Positions 8,894 through 18,679 of a stretch of DNA of 64,000 nucleotides are shown here, piece after piece. The number at the start of each line of letters is the position of its first letter. Positions within the stretch are counted from its first letter, which is position 1. Source of the stretch: a virus; the IMG/VR virus record IMGVR_UViG_3300042922_000152, positions 1 to 64,000 of that record, one strand, 5' to 3'. The notes beneath the pieces were generated by a model. The model ran no database searches and was not told the origin of the DNA. It saw only the letters and a list, made by a program, of their open reading frames with translations. The translations under genes and the position numbers were made by a program.

Positions 8894-9432
8894 CCGGAAT
8901 CCAAGGACTTGACGACTTTCTGAATGACCTGACGAAGCTACAGAACATTAAGAATGAGATACCTTTATGGCTCGAAGCCCTATCCTTTCAGTTCCTCGAA
9001 GAGGTTCAACGTGAGATTATACGGTCCCAGACAGTAGACACTCGCAGGCTATTGAACAGCTTCGACAAAGGAAATGAAGATGGCGTATTCGAGTACAGTA
9101 ATGGTGGTCTTACACTTGAGGTTGGCACGAACCTTGAATATGCGCGCTTTGCGAACGATGGTCACATGACTGTCAGGCCTGACACTCCCGGTGCGAAGCG
9201 CTTGAAAAACGGTCAACTTGCTCGCTGGGTTCCCGGCTACTGGCGAGGCGGTGAGTTCGTGTATGACAAAGGCGCGAAAACAGGAATGCTCTTAAAGGCA
9301 AAATGGGTGGAAGGTTCGCATTATTTTGATACGGCATTCAAAATTTGGGAGGCTATGTTCGGCAAGTCTCTTGAGAAAAAGTTTGCCATGTATCTCAATA
9401 ATCCTACTATGTCTAAGAAAAGGGGGAAATAG
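8890..9432 (+). CDS. Tail completion protein, XkdI / HK97 gp10-like
   Basis: This 180-aa protein has a helical start, then a core with VDTRRLLNSFDKG and LEVGTNLEYARFANDGH, the pattern typical of gp10-like neck proteins (VGTNxxYAxxxExG). It ends with a helix and a basic SKKRGK tail. Such proteins terminate the tail tube for joining to the head. ATGA overlap with the stopper gene. Confidence 0.8.
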   Translation: MTGIQGLDDFLNDLTKLQNIKNEIPLWLEALSFQFLEEVQREIIRSQTVDTRRLLNSFDKGNEDGVFEYSNGGLTLEVGTNLEYARFANDGHMTVRPDTPGAKRLKNGQLARWVPGYWRGGEFVYDKGAKTGMLLKAKWVEGSHYFDTAFKIWEAMFGKSLEKKFAMYLNNPTMSKKRGK

Positions 9433-9433
9433 T

Positions 9434-9898
9434 ATGCTTGAGCAGGAGCTTGGTTCGCTTATGAAGCATGTTCATGCTGCGTTTCCTGTCGATATCTGGA
9501 CAACAAACGCCACGAAAGACCTTTTGCCTCCTACGCTATACTTCCCTCCCCCGATAATGACAAGTCGTGTCATCATGCCCGACGCCTTTCAGTATTCATA
9601 CACGCTTAACGTCAAACTGTTTCACAAGAGTCAGGAAGAAGCATTTGCTCACGCTCATGCTATTTCCATATCTCTCTGCAAGTACAGAATGACGTTTAAG
9701 CTCATGGACGAGGCAGGCGAGGACACAGGCAAAGTGAAGAAGCTGAAGGCTGTCAGAGTGTCAATGTTGACGCAGCCTGACGAGGAAAATCACATTGCCG
9801 AAATCGCTATCGAATGGGATTCAATATACAGGTATGAGCAAGAAGCATATGAGAAGATGATGGAAGTCAACATCAAGAGATTATCAAAGGAGGAATAG
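9434..9898 (+). CDS. Tail terminator-like protein, XkdJ/YqbJ position
   Basis: The ATG at 9434 has AGGGGGAAA before it, so the longer upstream in-frame reading is unlikely. The 154-aa product has an N-terminal helix and central strands (SYTLNVKLFHKSQEEAFAHA). It lies directly before the sheath gene, where PBSX-like phages keep XkdJ. A role in capping the tube is inferred from gene order. Confidence 0.65.
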   Translation: MLEQELGSLMKHVHAAFPVDIWTTNATKDLLPPTLYFPPPIMTSRVIMPDAFQYSYTLNVKLFHKSQEEAFAHAHAISISLCKYRMTFKLMDEAGEDTGKVKKLKAVRVSMLTQPDEENHIAEIAIEWDSIYRYEQEAYEKMMEVNIKRLSKEE

Positions 9899-9900
9899 AC

Positions 9901-10959
9901 ATGGCAGGAGGTTCTTGGGACCCGGCTTCTGCGAAGGTGCGCCCCGGTCTTTACATCAACTTCAAAAATGCCGCTATTGCCGCTATTCAAGGCGGCGCTC
10001 GCGGTACTGTCGCTGTTCCGCTTGTGACCTATACAGGCGCAACAGCAAAGAAGCTGTATGAAGTGGCTAACGTTGCTGAAGCCTCTCAGCTTTTCGGCGC
10101 TGCAAACATCAAGCCCATTCAGCGTATTTTCAAAGGCGGTGCGAACAAGGTTATTGTGTACACCTTGCCCGCTTATGATGCGCAAACAGCCGCGCAGGAT
10201 TACATTGACATGCGCGCTGCGTTCGATACTCGCATTTTCAATGTGTTCGTGTACGCAGGCGAAGTGACGAGCGCAGAGCAGGACAACGCGCTTGCGTGGA
10301 TGCAAGGTAACAAAGCTGAGGGCAAACTGTTTCAGGTGGTATTCGGTGGCTCTGCTGCTGATGATCAAAACCCCGCAACAGGCAATGCGCGTACTACGCG
10401 CCTCGCAGACCCCTATGCTGTTAACCTGATTGTCGGCACGATTGAAAGTGGCGTTGTTATCTCGTCCGCTGAGTTCGCTGCCGAAATCGCGGGCCTGATT
10501 GCAGGAACGCCTATCAACAAGTCCATTACTTACGCACAGGTGCGTGTCGATGATGTCAGCAAGCGCCTGACAAATGCGCAGATCATCACAGCACTTCAGG
10601 CTGGCTCGCTTGTCCTTGTGCATGACGGTGAGAAGGTGAAGGTTGAGCGCGGTCTTGCTACCGACAAGAGCAAAATTCGTAAGGTGCGCGCTGAAATCGC
10701 TATTCAAACTGACATCACGAAAACAGCCAATGATAACTACATTGGCAAGATTGACAATAACACTGACGGTCAGAAGGCGCTCATTGCAGCTATCAAGGCA
10801 TTCCTTGAAACGCTGGTAACTATGAACGTCCTCACCGAGGACTTGACTGTCGGTCTGAGTGCTGATTATCCTTCTGTAGGTGACAAGGTTTACATTGACA
10901 TCAGCTTTACAGAGGTAGACAGCATGGAAGAAATCTATCTCACCATCACGGTCAACTAA
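9901..10959 (+). CDS. Contractile tail sheath protein (XkdK-like)
   Basis: At 352 aa, starting MAGGSWDP with VRPGLYINFKN, the N-terminus matches the XkdK sheath family. A central domain (IFNVFVYAGEVTSAEQDNA, then QNPATGNARTTRLADP) and a C-terminal domain ending YPSVGDKVYIDISFTEVD follow. Sheath subunits encircle the tube and contract to drive it through the cell wall, which makes this a myovirus. AGGAGG lies before the ATG, and the tube gene follows after 20 bases. Confidence 0.92.
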   Translation: MAGGSWDPASAKVRPGLYINFKNAAIAAIQGGARGTVAVPLVTYTGATAKKLYEVANVAEASQLFGAANIKPIQRIFKGGANKVIVYTLPAYDAQTAAQDYIDMRAAFDTRIFNVFVYAGEVTSAEQDNALAWMQGNKAEGKLFQVVFGGSAADDQNPATGNARTTRLADPYAVNLIVGTIESGVVISSAEFAAEIAGLIAGTPINKSITYAQVRVDDVSKRLTNAQIITALQAGSLVLVHDGEKVKVERGLATDKSKIRKVRAEIAIQTDITKTANDNYIGKIDNNTDGQKALIAAIKAFLETLVTMNVLTEDLTVGLSADYPSVGDKVYIDISFTEVDSMEEIYLTITVN

Positions 10960-10979
10960 GAGAGGAGGTATAGCTTACT

Positions 10980-11417
10980 ATGGCACTTGACGAAAAGCGC
11001 ATTATTAATGGTCAATATGGCGAGCTTTGGCACGAAGGTGTATGGCAAACCAACGTCATTAGCGTAGAGGCTTCCGTCGAAATCACGAAGGAAGAAGTAA
11101 ATCGCGCAGGTACTCGCTGGGTAGGTCACAAAGCTACCTCGCTTAAAGGTACAGGCACGATGCGTGGTTACAAGGTGACTTCCGACTGGGTTGAGCGTAT
11201 CGGCACTATCGCAAATGACCGCAATTCTGCCTATGTGACAGAGCTTATTATTGCTCTGAAAGACCCCGAAGCATGGGGGTCTTATCGTTTGCGTCTGAAA
11301 GGCGTTTCCTTCGACAAGATTGACCTCGTTAACTACGAGCTTGGTCAACTGGTTGAAGAAGAAATGGCCTTCACCTTCACAGGCTTTGACCTGCTGGACA
11401 AATACACAGCCGTTTAA
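10980..11417 (+). CDS. Tail tube protein (XkdM-like)
   Basis: The 145-aa protein has the beta-rich pattern of XkdM tubes (RIINGQYGELWHEG, then VNRAGTRWVGHKAT and GTGTMRGYKVTS). It polymerises into the inner tube on the tape measure. The gene follows the sheath gene and ends at a hairpin terminator, consistent with high expression of both products. Confidence 0.9.
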   Translation: MALDEKRIINGQYGELWHEGVWQTNVISVEASVEITKEEVNRAGTRWVGHKATSLKGTGTMRGYKVTSDWVERIGTIANDRNSAYVTELIIALKDPEAWGSYRLRLKGVSFDKIDLVNYELGQLVEEEMAFTFTGFDLLDKYTAV

Positions 11418-11426
11418 TATATTCAA

Positions 11427-11462
11427 AGAGGCGAAGAGGCAAAAGCCTTTTCGCCTTTATTC
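11427..11462 (+). terminator. Hairpin after the tail tube gene
   Basis: AGAGGCGAAGAGGC pairs, with a few G-U pairs, to GCCTTTTCGCCTTT around an AAAA loop, then TTTATTCT. It probably ends part of the capsid-tube transcript while letting the rest read on. Confidence 0.65.
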
Positions 11463-11480
11463 TAAGGAGGAGAACACGAA

Positions 11481-11906
11481 ATGAATGAAGAACTGGAGAA
11501 GAAAGAACAAACTGCCGAGGACGTACTGAATGCGCTGCTTTCGACTGAACACGTTGTACAGAAGAAAATTCACATGAAGCGCTTTGGCGTAGATTTTACT
11601 ATCTGCGCTGTTGACGGCAAGGTCATTGACCGCATTAGCGAGCGCTGTACGCGCTATGTAGGCAAAGGCAGCAAGCGCACGAAGGAAATGGATGAACTGC
11701 TGTTCGGCGCGCTGCTGATCAAGCATGGCTGTGTTGAGCCGAAATGGGATGATCAACGCCTGTTGACTGCCTATCAGACGCATGACGCCGCTGACGTTAT
11801 CAAGCTTCGCCTGCTCGCTGGCGAGATTAGCAAGCTGACCTCCGAAATCATGACTCTCAGCGGTTACGAAGATGACGAGGACAGCATTGACACGGTAAAA
11901 AACTAA
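11481..11906 (+). CDS. Tail assembly chaperone, short form (XkdN-like)
   Basis: AAGGAGG precedes the ATG. The 141-aa protein is acidic, with KKIHMKRFGVDFTICAVDG and a helical C-terminus, matching XkdN-type chaperones that coat the tape measure before the tube assembles. The last sense codons GTA AAA AAC form a classic slippery heptamer directly before two stop codons, so some ribosomes shift to -1 and make the longer product described separately. Confidence 0.85.
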   Translation: MNEELEKKEQTAEDVLNALLSTEHVVQKKIHMKRFGVDFTICAVDGKVIDRISERCTRYVGKGSKRTKEMDELLFGALLIKHGCVEPKWDDQRLLTAYQTHDAADVIKLRLLAGEISKLTSEIMTLSGYEDDEDSIDTVKN

Positions 11907-12076
11907 TAAAGGAAGGTGGCGAAGCATTTTGCTTGCACCTTGTATATCAGCGCCACCACCTTCCTCCACATGAAGTATACAACCTTCCAAAGAAACAAAA
12001 GAATTTCATGTATGCCTCTGACCTGCTCGCACTTGAGGAGGAAAAGGCCGAAGCTGATAGAATGAAACGAAAGTAG
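11481..12076 (+). CDS. Tail assembly chaperone, -1 frameshift fusion
   Basis: If ribosomes slip back one base at 11897-11903, reading continues without a stop to the TAG at 12074-12076. The extra 58 residues or so include YQRHHLPPHEVYNLP and end SDLLALEEEKAEADRMKRK. This pattern (HxLPPxEV, LPKKQK, EEEKA) is that of the extension domain made by frameshifting in many tailed phages. No separate start codon with a good ribosome site opens this frame, which supports shifting. The tape measure gene follows nine bases later. Confidence 0.85.
11897..11964 (+). promoter_or_regulatory. Programmed -1 ribosomal frameshift signal
   Basis: The heptamer A AAA AAC (11897-11903) is in the correct phase. A seven-base spacer TAATAAA follows. 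Then GGAAGGTGG (11911-11919) pairs exactly with CCACCTTCC (11956-11964), with a small inner stem AAGCA/TGCTT. This is the textbook arrangement of slippery site, spacer and stimulatory structure. Confidence 0.9.
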
Positions 12077-12084
12077 GTGACGAA

Positions 12085-14709
12085 ATGGCGGGCAAACAAT
12101 ACAGGCTGACAGCGGTCTTGTCCTTGCGTAATAAGCTTTCAGGTCAATTGTCCAAGGTTAAATCTGCTACCTCTAAGGTGGCGAAGACCGTGAGCAAAGA
12201 CATGAGCGCTATATCCCGCGCTGTATCGACAGGCGCGAAGCGAGTCAAGACTGTATCTGGTAGACTGTTTCAGCCTATCTCAGGCGCAGCGACTCAAGCG
12301 ACTATTGCAGTCAAAGGCCTTGTGTCAGCCGTGAAGAAGGTTCGCGGCATTTCTGCTCCAACAACTCGTCCGGCTACAGCAGCGCCTCCACAATCTAATG
12401 CAGTTTACTCAGGAGGACGCTGGCGTAATCCTAATACAGGACGCTTCGTAGCTGGTGCAAACGCTGCGACAAACGCCGCGATTCGCGCGACGACAGCAAC
12501 AGGAAAAACATCCACCTCCCTGAACAAGCTGACACAGAGCAACGCGCGCGCAGGTTCGAGCTTCATGTCTATGACAAAGGGTATCGTAGGCATGACTGCT
12601 GCCTTCGGCGTACTTACAGCAGCAGCGTCCCCCTTCCTGAAGGTGGTTCAAGGCATTAAAGATGCGTTCAAATTCGAAATGAACCAAGCGACGATAACAG
12701 CAATGTTCAAGGGCGACACGAAGCAAGCCGACGCATACATGAACATGCTCAGTAAACGAGCGCTTGACTCACCACTGTTTCAAGAACAAGACTATTTTCA
12801 GTATTCGAAATCGTTCGTCGGTATGTCTAAGGACATAAACCAACTGAGCGCCATGTGGGGAATCGCTGAAAGACTTGCTGCGGCTGACCCTGTACAAGGT
12901 CTTGAAGGTGCGGTATTCGCTATGCGCGAAATGTTCTCCGGTGACGCTGTTTCGATGGTTGAACGTTTTGAAATGCCGAGAGCAAAAATGAACGAAATCA
13001 AGAAACTCGACATCAATGGGCAGATTAACGCTCTTGACAAACAACTGTCAGAAATGGGTTTCGGTGCCGACTTCCTCGACAAGATTTCTGATACCGGAAC
13101 AGCTTACAAGAATCAAATTCAAGAGAAATTCCAAAAGGCGTTCAAGAACATCGGTACAGGCGCGCTTGAGGAAATGAAACCTCGTATGAAGGCCTTCAAC
13201 GAATCGCTTGATACAGGAGGCCTTGAGCAGTTTACGAAGATTGGCACGAAGGTCATGAAGACTTTCTTCAGCTACACGTTCAGAGGCTTTGACATGTTCG
13301 TGAACAAGGTAGCGAAGCCTTTCGTCAAGTGGTTCAAGGAAATGAGCGCTTGGACTTATCCTCTTGCGAAAGGAATTGGCGTTGCAATCGCAGCCTTTGC
13401 AGCTTTCAGCGCTGTGACGATGGTTATTCGCGCTGTAGGCGCTGCTATATCGTTCCTAACCTCTCCTATCGGTCTTGTCCTCGTAGCTATAGCGCTGCTG
13501 TATGCTGCGTGGGATGGAAACTGGTGGGGATTCCGTGATACGGTAATTAAGGTGTGGAACTACATCTTCCCGTATCTGACGAAGGCGTGGAACTGGATTG
13601 TCAACCTGTTCAAGACGAGTGGGCCTAAAATACAGTCAACAGTCATGTCTATGATGTCAAAGGTCAAGCAGATTTTCCTAACCTACTGGCCTATGGTAGT
13701 AAACATTGCCAAACAGGTTTGGGGAGTCCTTGTTAACATTTACAGGACGTTCGCGCCGATTATCGTGCAGGTTGTGCAGTATGCGTGGGGCTTGATTCAG
13801 CGGATCATTGCTTTTGTAATGCCCTTCATTGTCGGGCTAATTCAAAAATATGTACCGATGATTGTCAAAGCCTTTCAAACTGTCTACAACTATATTATGA
13901 TGATCATGCCGAAGGTGCTTGAGGTCATAACGCGCATTTGGAACACAATCTGGCCTATTGTCAAGTTTGCTGTTGACGTGATATGGGAAGTTGTTAAGGT
14001 GGCGTTTACGGCAATTTGGGGAATTATCGAATGGGTAATGAACCTCATTGTAAACGTCATTCGCGTTGCTTGGGATGTCGTCTCTGGCGTGTTCAACTTC
14101 TGGGTATCGCTGCTTTCAGGTGACGTTGTAGGAGCCTTTACAGGCCTGTGGGATACCGTTCAAAAGGTGTTCGGCAAGAACGGCATTACCAAAATTTTCA
14201 CAGACGCTATAGGCGGCGCTTGGGATGTTGGCAAGAACCTCGCAGGTGCGATTCGAGACGGATTCACAAACGTGTTTACGAGCTTCATTGATAATGTCAA
14301 GGGCTTGTGGGATGGGCTTACAGGCTGGTTTAAAAAGGGTGACAAGAAGATTTCTCCGCAGCTTGAAATTCCTTCTGAGGCAGAGCGCGCAGCATTTATT
14401 CCTGGAGGCTACAGCGCTGCAAGAGGCTCCTTTGGGCCTGCCCCGAAAACACCTGCCTCTATTCCTTACAAGTCGCATTCAGGTGGCCTTGATTATGTGC
14501 CTTACGATGGCTACAAGGCAAACCTGCATAAAGGCGAGCGCGTGTTAACCAAGGAAGAAAACAAAGAGCAGAGCAGCGCGCAGCGTCCTATCATCGTCAA
14601 CATTCCCAAGCTTGCTGATACTATTAATGCAAGTGACCCGAAGGACGTTGATAAGATGATGGGTATATTCGCTCGCAAACTGAATGAGTTAGGAGGCGCG
14701 CCCGCATGA
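12085..14709 (+). CDS. Tail tape measure protein
   Basis: The 874-aa protein is the longest in the window. It has a basic N-terminus rich in Lys/Ser/Ala (first 110 residues), helical and Gly/Ala-rich middle parts, many hydrophobic segments with repeated Trp-bearing helices (about 430-690), and a C-terminus with [20 protein letters not shown], common in tape measures of this group. By the usual 0.15 nm per residue, tail length would be about 130 nm. It overlaps the LysM gene by ATGA. Confidence 0.92.
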   Translation: MAGKQYRLTAVLSLRNKLSGQLSKVKSATSKVAKTVSKDMSAISRAVSTGAKRVKTVSGRLFQPISGAATQATIAVKGLVSAVKKVRGISAPTTRPATAAPPQSNAVYSGGRWRNPNTGRFVAGANAATNAAIRATTATGKTSTSLNKLTQSNARAGSSFMSMTKGIVGMTAAFGVLTAAASPFLKVVQGIKDAFKFEMNQATITAMFKGDTKQADAYMNMLSKRALDSPLFQEQDYFQYSKSFVGMSKDINQLSAMWGIAERLAAADPVQGLEGAVFAMREMFSGDAVSMVERFEMPRAKMNEIKKLDINGQINALDKQLSEMGFGADFLDKISDTGTAYKNQIQEKFQKAFKNIGTGALEEMKPRMKAFNESLDTGGLEQFTKIGTKVMKTFFSYTFRGFDMFVNKVAKPFVKWFKEMSAWTYPLAKGIGVAIAAFAAFSAVTMVIRAVGAAISFLTSPIGLVLVAIALLYAAWDGNWWGFRDTVIKVWNYIFPYLTKAWNWIVNLFKTSGPKIQSTVMSMMSKVKQIFLTYWPMVVNIAKQVWGVLVNIYRTFAPIIVQVVQYAWGLIQRIIAFVMPFIVGLIQKYVPMIVKAFQTVYNYIMMIMPKVLEVITRIWNTIWPIVKFAVDVIWEVVKVAFTAIWGIIEWVMNLIVNVIRVAWDVVSGVFNFWVSLLSGDVVGAFTGLWDTVQKVFGKNGITKIFTDAIGGAWDVGKNLAGAIRDGFTNVFTSFIDNVKGLWDGLTGWFKKGDKKISPQLEIPSEAERAAFIPGGYSAARGSFGPAPKTPASIPYKSHSGGLDYVPYDGYKANLHKGERVLTKEENKEQSSAQRPIIVNIPKLADTINASDPKDVDKMMGIFARKLNELGGAPA

Positions 14710-15356
14710 TGGAGTTTTGGTTGAGCTTCAACAATGGTGCAGAGCGCATAAGACTTCCTGTCAATCCTGAAACGCTGCGAATCAAGTTTGGCATGAAATA
14801 CGATGACATTCAGGTGAATAAGCTCGGCGAGTATACAGTGATAGGAGACCCGTTGGGGGTGGAGATTGACTTCGCCTCCTTTTTTCCTCTTCGCTTTGAC
14901 CCGACTTACGTTAACTATCCTGAGCCTGGCAATCCTTGGAGTCTCGTAGGTCAGATTCGCAGGTGGCATACTTCAGGAAAACCCATGCGCCTGACAATCA
15001 CAGGTACACCCATCAACTATGCTATGACAATTCGGGACTTCGAAGTTTCCGAAACGTTTGGCTCTGTTGGTGACTTATATTATTCCCTATCGTTCAAGGA
15101 ATACAAGTTCATTGACGTGAAGAAGGTAGACCTGACAGACCCGATAGTGCAAGGTTCTGGCGAAAGGCCTCCTCCTGACACAGCTTCGGCTTCAGGTAGC
15201 TCGTACACTGTCGCGTCAGGTGATTCGCTCTGGAAGATTGCAGCGAAGCAGCTTGGTAGTGGTGATAGGTGGAATGAGCTTTACGAGAAGAACAAGGCGA
15301 CAATTGGGGCGAATCCTAACCTTATTAAGCCCGGGCAGGTGTTGATCATACCATGA
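14706..15356 (+). CDS. LysM-containing baseplate/tail protein (XkdP-like)
   Basis: The first 140 residues resemble XkdP-type tail hub-associated proteins ([14 protein letters not shown]). A C-terminal LysM domain (about 165-215) reads [19 protein letters not shown], ending VLIIP. LysM binds peptidoglycan or similar glycans, so the protein probably helps seat the baseplate in the cell wall. Start and stop overlap the neighbours by ATGA. Confidence 0.85.
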   Translation: MMEFWLSFNNGAERIRLPVNPETLRIKFGMKYDDIQVNKLGEYTVIGDPLGVEIDFASFFPLRFDPTYVNYPEPGNPWSLVGQIRRWHTSGKPMRLTITGTPINYAMTIRDFEVSETFGSVGDLYYSLSFKEYKFIDVKKVDLTDPIVQGSGERPPPDTASASGSSYTVASGDSLWKIAAKQLGSGDRWNELYEKNKATIGANPNLIKPGQVLIIP

Positions 15357-16360
15357 GCATCAGCGTTGTGTATGTCGAAGGAGGAACGCAGACAGTTCTT
15401 GACACAATTGTTATCAGTATCACTTGGTCAGGCGATACGCAACAGGCTATGCGCAAGCTTGAAGTCAGCCTTCAAAACGTGTCTAACTTCTATGACAACG
15501 GCGCGAAGCGTGTGGTAGACATTAAGCTCGGCAAGGAATTGCGTCTGCTGGAAGATTCGAAGGAACTTTTTCGTGGCGTTGTGTTCGCCACTGAAATTGA
15601 CCTGAGAGGACACTTCACCTGTACTGCCTATGACGAGGCTGTGTACCTGACGAAGAATAGCGATAGCAAGAAGTGGCTGAAAAAGAAAGCGTCCGACATC
15701 GTAAGCGAGCTTTGCAGCGAGTATGGCATTGCGACAGGCTCTATTGAGGATACAGGCTATGTCATTCCAAAAATGATCATTAAGAATAAATCTCTGTACG
15801 AGCATATCATAACCGCATTAACCGAAACTCGCAAGAACAATGGCAGAACGTTCAAGCTCATTCAGGCTGATGGCAAGCTGAACCTGTACGAGCGCAAGAA
15901 GCAAGTTAGTCAGCATGTGATAGAGAATGGTGTGAACCTCATAGAGGCCAGCTATTCTGTGAACATGGATGACATGCGCACGAAGGTTAAGGTCATCGGA
16001 GGCAAGGAAGACGCGCCTGTGGAAGTGGTAGAACAAAATTCTGCTTTGATAGCTGATTATGGCATCATGCAGCATGTCGAGGAAGTATCTGACGACGATG
16101 CCACGCAAGCGCAGATGCAGGCGAAGGCGAAGGAATTGCTTGAACAGCTTGGCACGTTTGACGACGAGGCAGAAATTGAATGCCTTGGTATAACTGAAGT
16201 CATTTCAGGAACAGCTATCTACGTCAAAGAGCCTATGACGAACATCATGGGTGGCTATTACGTTACCGCAGACACGCATTCCTTTGAAGGCACAAAGCAC
16301 ATTATGAGCCTGACGCTTTCAGCTACCGACGATATTCCTACTATGAAGTACGAGGAGTGA
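15353..16360 (+). CDS. Tail hub protein (XkdQ / gpD-like)
   Basis: At 335 aa, with beta-rich start and a core of [42 protein letters not shown] and [20 protein letters not shown], it matches the XkdQ family related to phage P2 gpD and T4 gp27 hubs. Such hubs join the tube to the baseplate. The ATGA overlap with the LysM gene indicates coupling. Confidence 0.85.
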   Translation: MSISVVYVEGGTQTVLDTIVISITWSGDTQQAMRKLEVSLQNVSNFYDNGAKRVVDIKLGKELRLLEDSKELFRGVVFATEIDLRGHFTCTAYDEAVYLTKNSDSKKWLKKKASDIVSELCSEYGIATGSIEDTGYVIPKMIIKNKSLYEHIITALTETRKNNGRTFKLIQADGKLNLYERKKQVSQHVIENGVNLIEASYSVNMDDMRTKVKVIGGKEDAPVEVVEQNSALIADYGIMQHVEEVSDDDATQAQMQAKAKELLEQLGTFDDEAEIECLGITEVISGTAIYVKEPMTNIMGGYYVTADTHSFEGTKHIMSLTLSATDDIPTMKYEE

Positions 16361-16364
16361 TAAC

Positions 16365-16778
16365 ATGGACAGACTTGAAGGCGCAGGCGTTTCAAAGCTC
16401 GCTCAGGTTATTCGCAGCCTCGGGTATAACAAAGACGTTGACATTATCTTTGGTACTATTAAGGCTGAACCCCCTGACATCAAGATAAGCCTTGATAACT
16501 TCGAGTTTGAGTTGGACAAAGATGACGTGTACTTTGTCGAGTCTCTACTTCCTCGCAAGGTAAAGCTGAAAGCGCAGCTTCGTAGTGACTCGGTTTCAAG
16601 CTCTATGTCTACAGCAGGCTATACGCCTCACACGCACGACATTTCAAAGATGGACATTGACGGCAAGCTCGAAGTAGAATACACGCAAGAAGACAATGGT
16701 CTAAAGGTAGGAGATAGGGTTATATTGATTGATTACGGACAGGCCTATCTTGTACTCGACAAGGTGGTGAAGTTATAA
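16365..16778 (+). CDS. Baseplate protein, XkdR/DUF2577-like
   Basis: The 137-aa protein contains a typical DUF2577 layout: an N-terminal helix, then a beta barrel with TAGYTPHTHDIS and LKVGDRVILIDYGQAYLVLDKV at the end. It lies between the hub and gp25-like genes as in PBSX, and is probably a small spike or hub cap. Its last base is the first base of the next gene. Confidence 0.75.
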   Translation: MDRLEGAGVSKLAQVIRSLGYNKDVDIIFGTIKAEPPDIKISLDNFEFELDKDDVYFVESLLPRKVKLKAQLRSDSVSSSMSTAGYTPHTHDISKMDIDGKLEVEYTQEDNGLKVGDRVILIDYGQAYLVLDKVVKL

Positions 16779-17200
16779 TGGCGCTATCTCCTTTGAATAG
16801 CAGCGCACCGCGAACGCAGGTCATAGAGACAACCGTACTGCCTTCAAGGACTTATGAATTTGATTTCACTACAGGCGAGTTTACAGGAAGGATGATAGAC
16901 GAAGAAACAGCTATTCGGCAATTCATCATGAAGGCTATATACACGCCACGCTTTCGACACATCATCTACACCTATCGTTATGGCTGCGAGGTAGATTCCT
17001 TGATAGCTGAGAGCTTGCCTTACGATATGGTTGTGATGGAAGTCGAGCGTATGATACGGGAGGCGCTGATCTACGACGAGCGCATTTCTACCGTTACGGA
17101 CTTCAGCTTCTCGCAGAAGGCAGACAAGCTTTATGTGGCGTTTACAGTAACAACGAACACAGGAATTGCTTACAGAGAGGAGGCGAATTTTGATGTTTGA
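16778..17200 (+). CDS. Baseplate wedge protein (XkdS / gp25-like)
   Basis: The 140-aa protein carries the gp25/DUF2634 hallmark: TYEFDFTTGEF, then ETAIRQFIMKAIYTPRFRH and YGCEVDSLI, with C-terminal strands. gp25-like proteins nucleate sheath assembly at the baseplate. The next gene starts inside its last codons. Confidence 0.88.
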   Translation: MALSPLNSSAPRTQVIETTVLPSRTYEFDFTTGEFTGRMIDEETAIRQFIMKAIYTPRFRHIIYTYRYGCEVDSLIAESLPYDMVVMEVERMIREALIYDERISTVTDFSFSQKADKLYVAFTVTTNTGIAYREEANFDV

Positions 17201-18242
17201 GGAACAAACCTCGGCGACAATCTTCGCCCGAATGTTGCTGAAAATTCCTGACAACGTTGACAAGCGCGAGGGCAGTATTGCACATGACATGCTCATGCCC
17301 TCGGCTGTCGAACTCGCTCAGGCCTATATTGAGCTTAACAATGTGCTGAACTTCGGCTTTGGTGATACGACTTACGGCGAGTACCTTGATAGGCGTGTAT
17401 CTGAAGTAGGCCTTACGCGCAAGCTTGCTGCAAAGGCTAACGGGTACGTCAACTTCTATGGAGGTACTGTAGGTACTTTCATTCCTTCAGGAACGCTCCT
17501 GCAAACAGCCGATGGCATTCAGTTTATAACCACCGATAACGTGACGCTTGCGAGTGCAGGCAATGCGAATAACATCCCCATCATTGCTGTCCTCGAAGGC
17601 TCTACAGGTAATGTGCCTATTGGCGCTATCGTACAAACTCCTGGCTCTACAGGCTTCCTCGTCAATAACACCGCTCCGACCTCTGGAGGCGTTGACATAG
17701 AGAACGACGAAGACCTTCGCAAGCGCTACTTTCAGCGTGTGCGTACCTTCGGCGCAGCGGGAAGTATTGGCGATTACATTCGTCTTGCAATGGAAATTCC
17801 CGGTATTGCTGATGCTCGTGTATTCTCAGCATGGGATGGACCTACTACGGTCAAGATTGTCCTGTTAGGCACAGACAGGCGAACTCCTTCAGCTACTCTC
17901 ATTGCGCGCACAGCAGCGCACATCGAGACGAACAGGCCTCTTGGAGCGCAGGTGACTGTAGTAGGTGCTACAGAAATCGCAATCAACGTACACGCAAACC
18001 TGACTTTGAAAGCAGGTGGCGTTATGAGCAACGCAATTGCGCAGATTACCGCGAATGTCGTAGAGTATCTGAAAACGCTGGCTTTTACAGACCAAATCAT
18101 TCGCTATACAAAAATAGCTGACTGCGTTTTGAATGCAGCGGACGTTCTTGACTATGCGAATCTTACGGTCAATGGCTCAAATTCGAACGTACAGATTGCC
18201 GATGACCAAGTGGCTGTCATCGGTGCTGTCGTCAATACCTAA
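17193..18242 (+). CDS. Baseplate J-like protein (XkdT)
   Basis: The true start is ATG 17193 behind GAGAGGAGG; the upstream TTG lacks a site. The 349-aa sequence has the Baseplate_J layout: KREGSIAHDMLMPSAVELAQ, then GTLLQTADGIQF, an Ig-like stretch and IENDEDLRKRYFQRV. In the PBSX/P2 series it forms the wedge arm with gp25-like and YmfQ-like proteins. Eight-base overlap with the previous gene. Confidence 0.9.
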   Translation: MFEEQTSATIFARMLLKIPDNVDKREGSIAHDMLMPSAVELAQAYIELNNVLNFGFGDTTYGEYLDRRVSEVGLTRKLAAKANGYVNFYGGTVGTFIPSGTLLQTADGIQFITTDNVTLASAGNANNIPIIAVLEGSTGNVPIGAIVQTPGSTGFLVNNTAPTSGGVDIENDEDLRKRYFQRVRTFGAAGSIGDYIRLAMEIPGIADARVFSAWDGPTTVKIVLLGTDRRTPSATLIARTAAHIETNRPLGAQVTVVGATEIAINVHANLTLKAGGVMSNAIAQITANVVEYLKTLAFTDQIIRYTKIADCVLNAADVLDYANLTVNGSNSNVQIADDQVAVIGAVVNT

Positions 18243-18255
18243 AGGAGGATGAACT

Positions 18256-18642
18256 ATGTCTCAATTTTCTGATTACCTTGAAAATGCGCTTATCAATGCT
18301 ACGCTGCGCGGTGTAAATTTCACAGCGCCTACCGCTGTATACCTCGCGCTGTTCACCTTGAATCCCGGCGACACTGGCGCTGGTACTGAAGTCTCCGGTG
18401 GAGGCTATGCTCGTAGACCTATTACCTTTACTGCTCCTTCGAACGGCGTAACGAGCAACAGCGCTGAGGTACTGTTCAATGCAGCCACAGCTAACTGGGG
18501 TACTATTACACACATCGGAATTTACGATGCTACTACAGGCGGAAACCTCCTGTATTACTCGCCTATCTCTAATGCGAAGACGATTAATGCGGATGATCAA
18601 TTGAAGGTATCGACGGGGGATATTATCGTCTCGCTGGCATAA
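18256..18642 (+). CDS. Putative tail fibre/baseplate appendage protein (128 aa)
   Basis: AAAGGAGG precedes the ATG. The sequence begins SQFSDYLENALINATLRG, then AVYLALFTLNPGDTG and HIGIYDATTGGNLLYYSP. This is a small family found near fibres in Gram-positive and mycobacterial phages. It is beta-rich and probably trimeric. Exact role unknown. Confidence 0.7.
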   Translation: MSQFSDYLENALINATLRGVNFTAPTAVYLALFTLNPGDTGAGTEVSGGGYARRPITFTAPSNGVTSNSAEVLFNAATANWGTITHIGIYDATTGGNLLYYSPISNAKTINADDQLKVSTGDIIVSLA

Positions 18643-18646
18643 AATC

Positions 18647-18664
18647 TTGACATAGGCCTGTCAA
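18647..18664. repeat. TTGACA-N6-TGTCAA palindrome
   Basis: TTGACA TAGGCC TGTCAA lies in the gap before the YmfQ-like gene. The same half-sites with six-base spacing occur at 4546-4563 (in a gene) and 62721-62738 (on a -35 box). The two former copies also share GGC in the spacer. It may be a regulator site. Confidence 0.4.
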
Positions 18665-18679
18665 AAGTGAGGTGAAATC

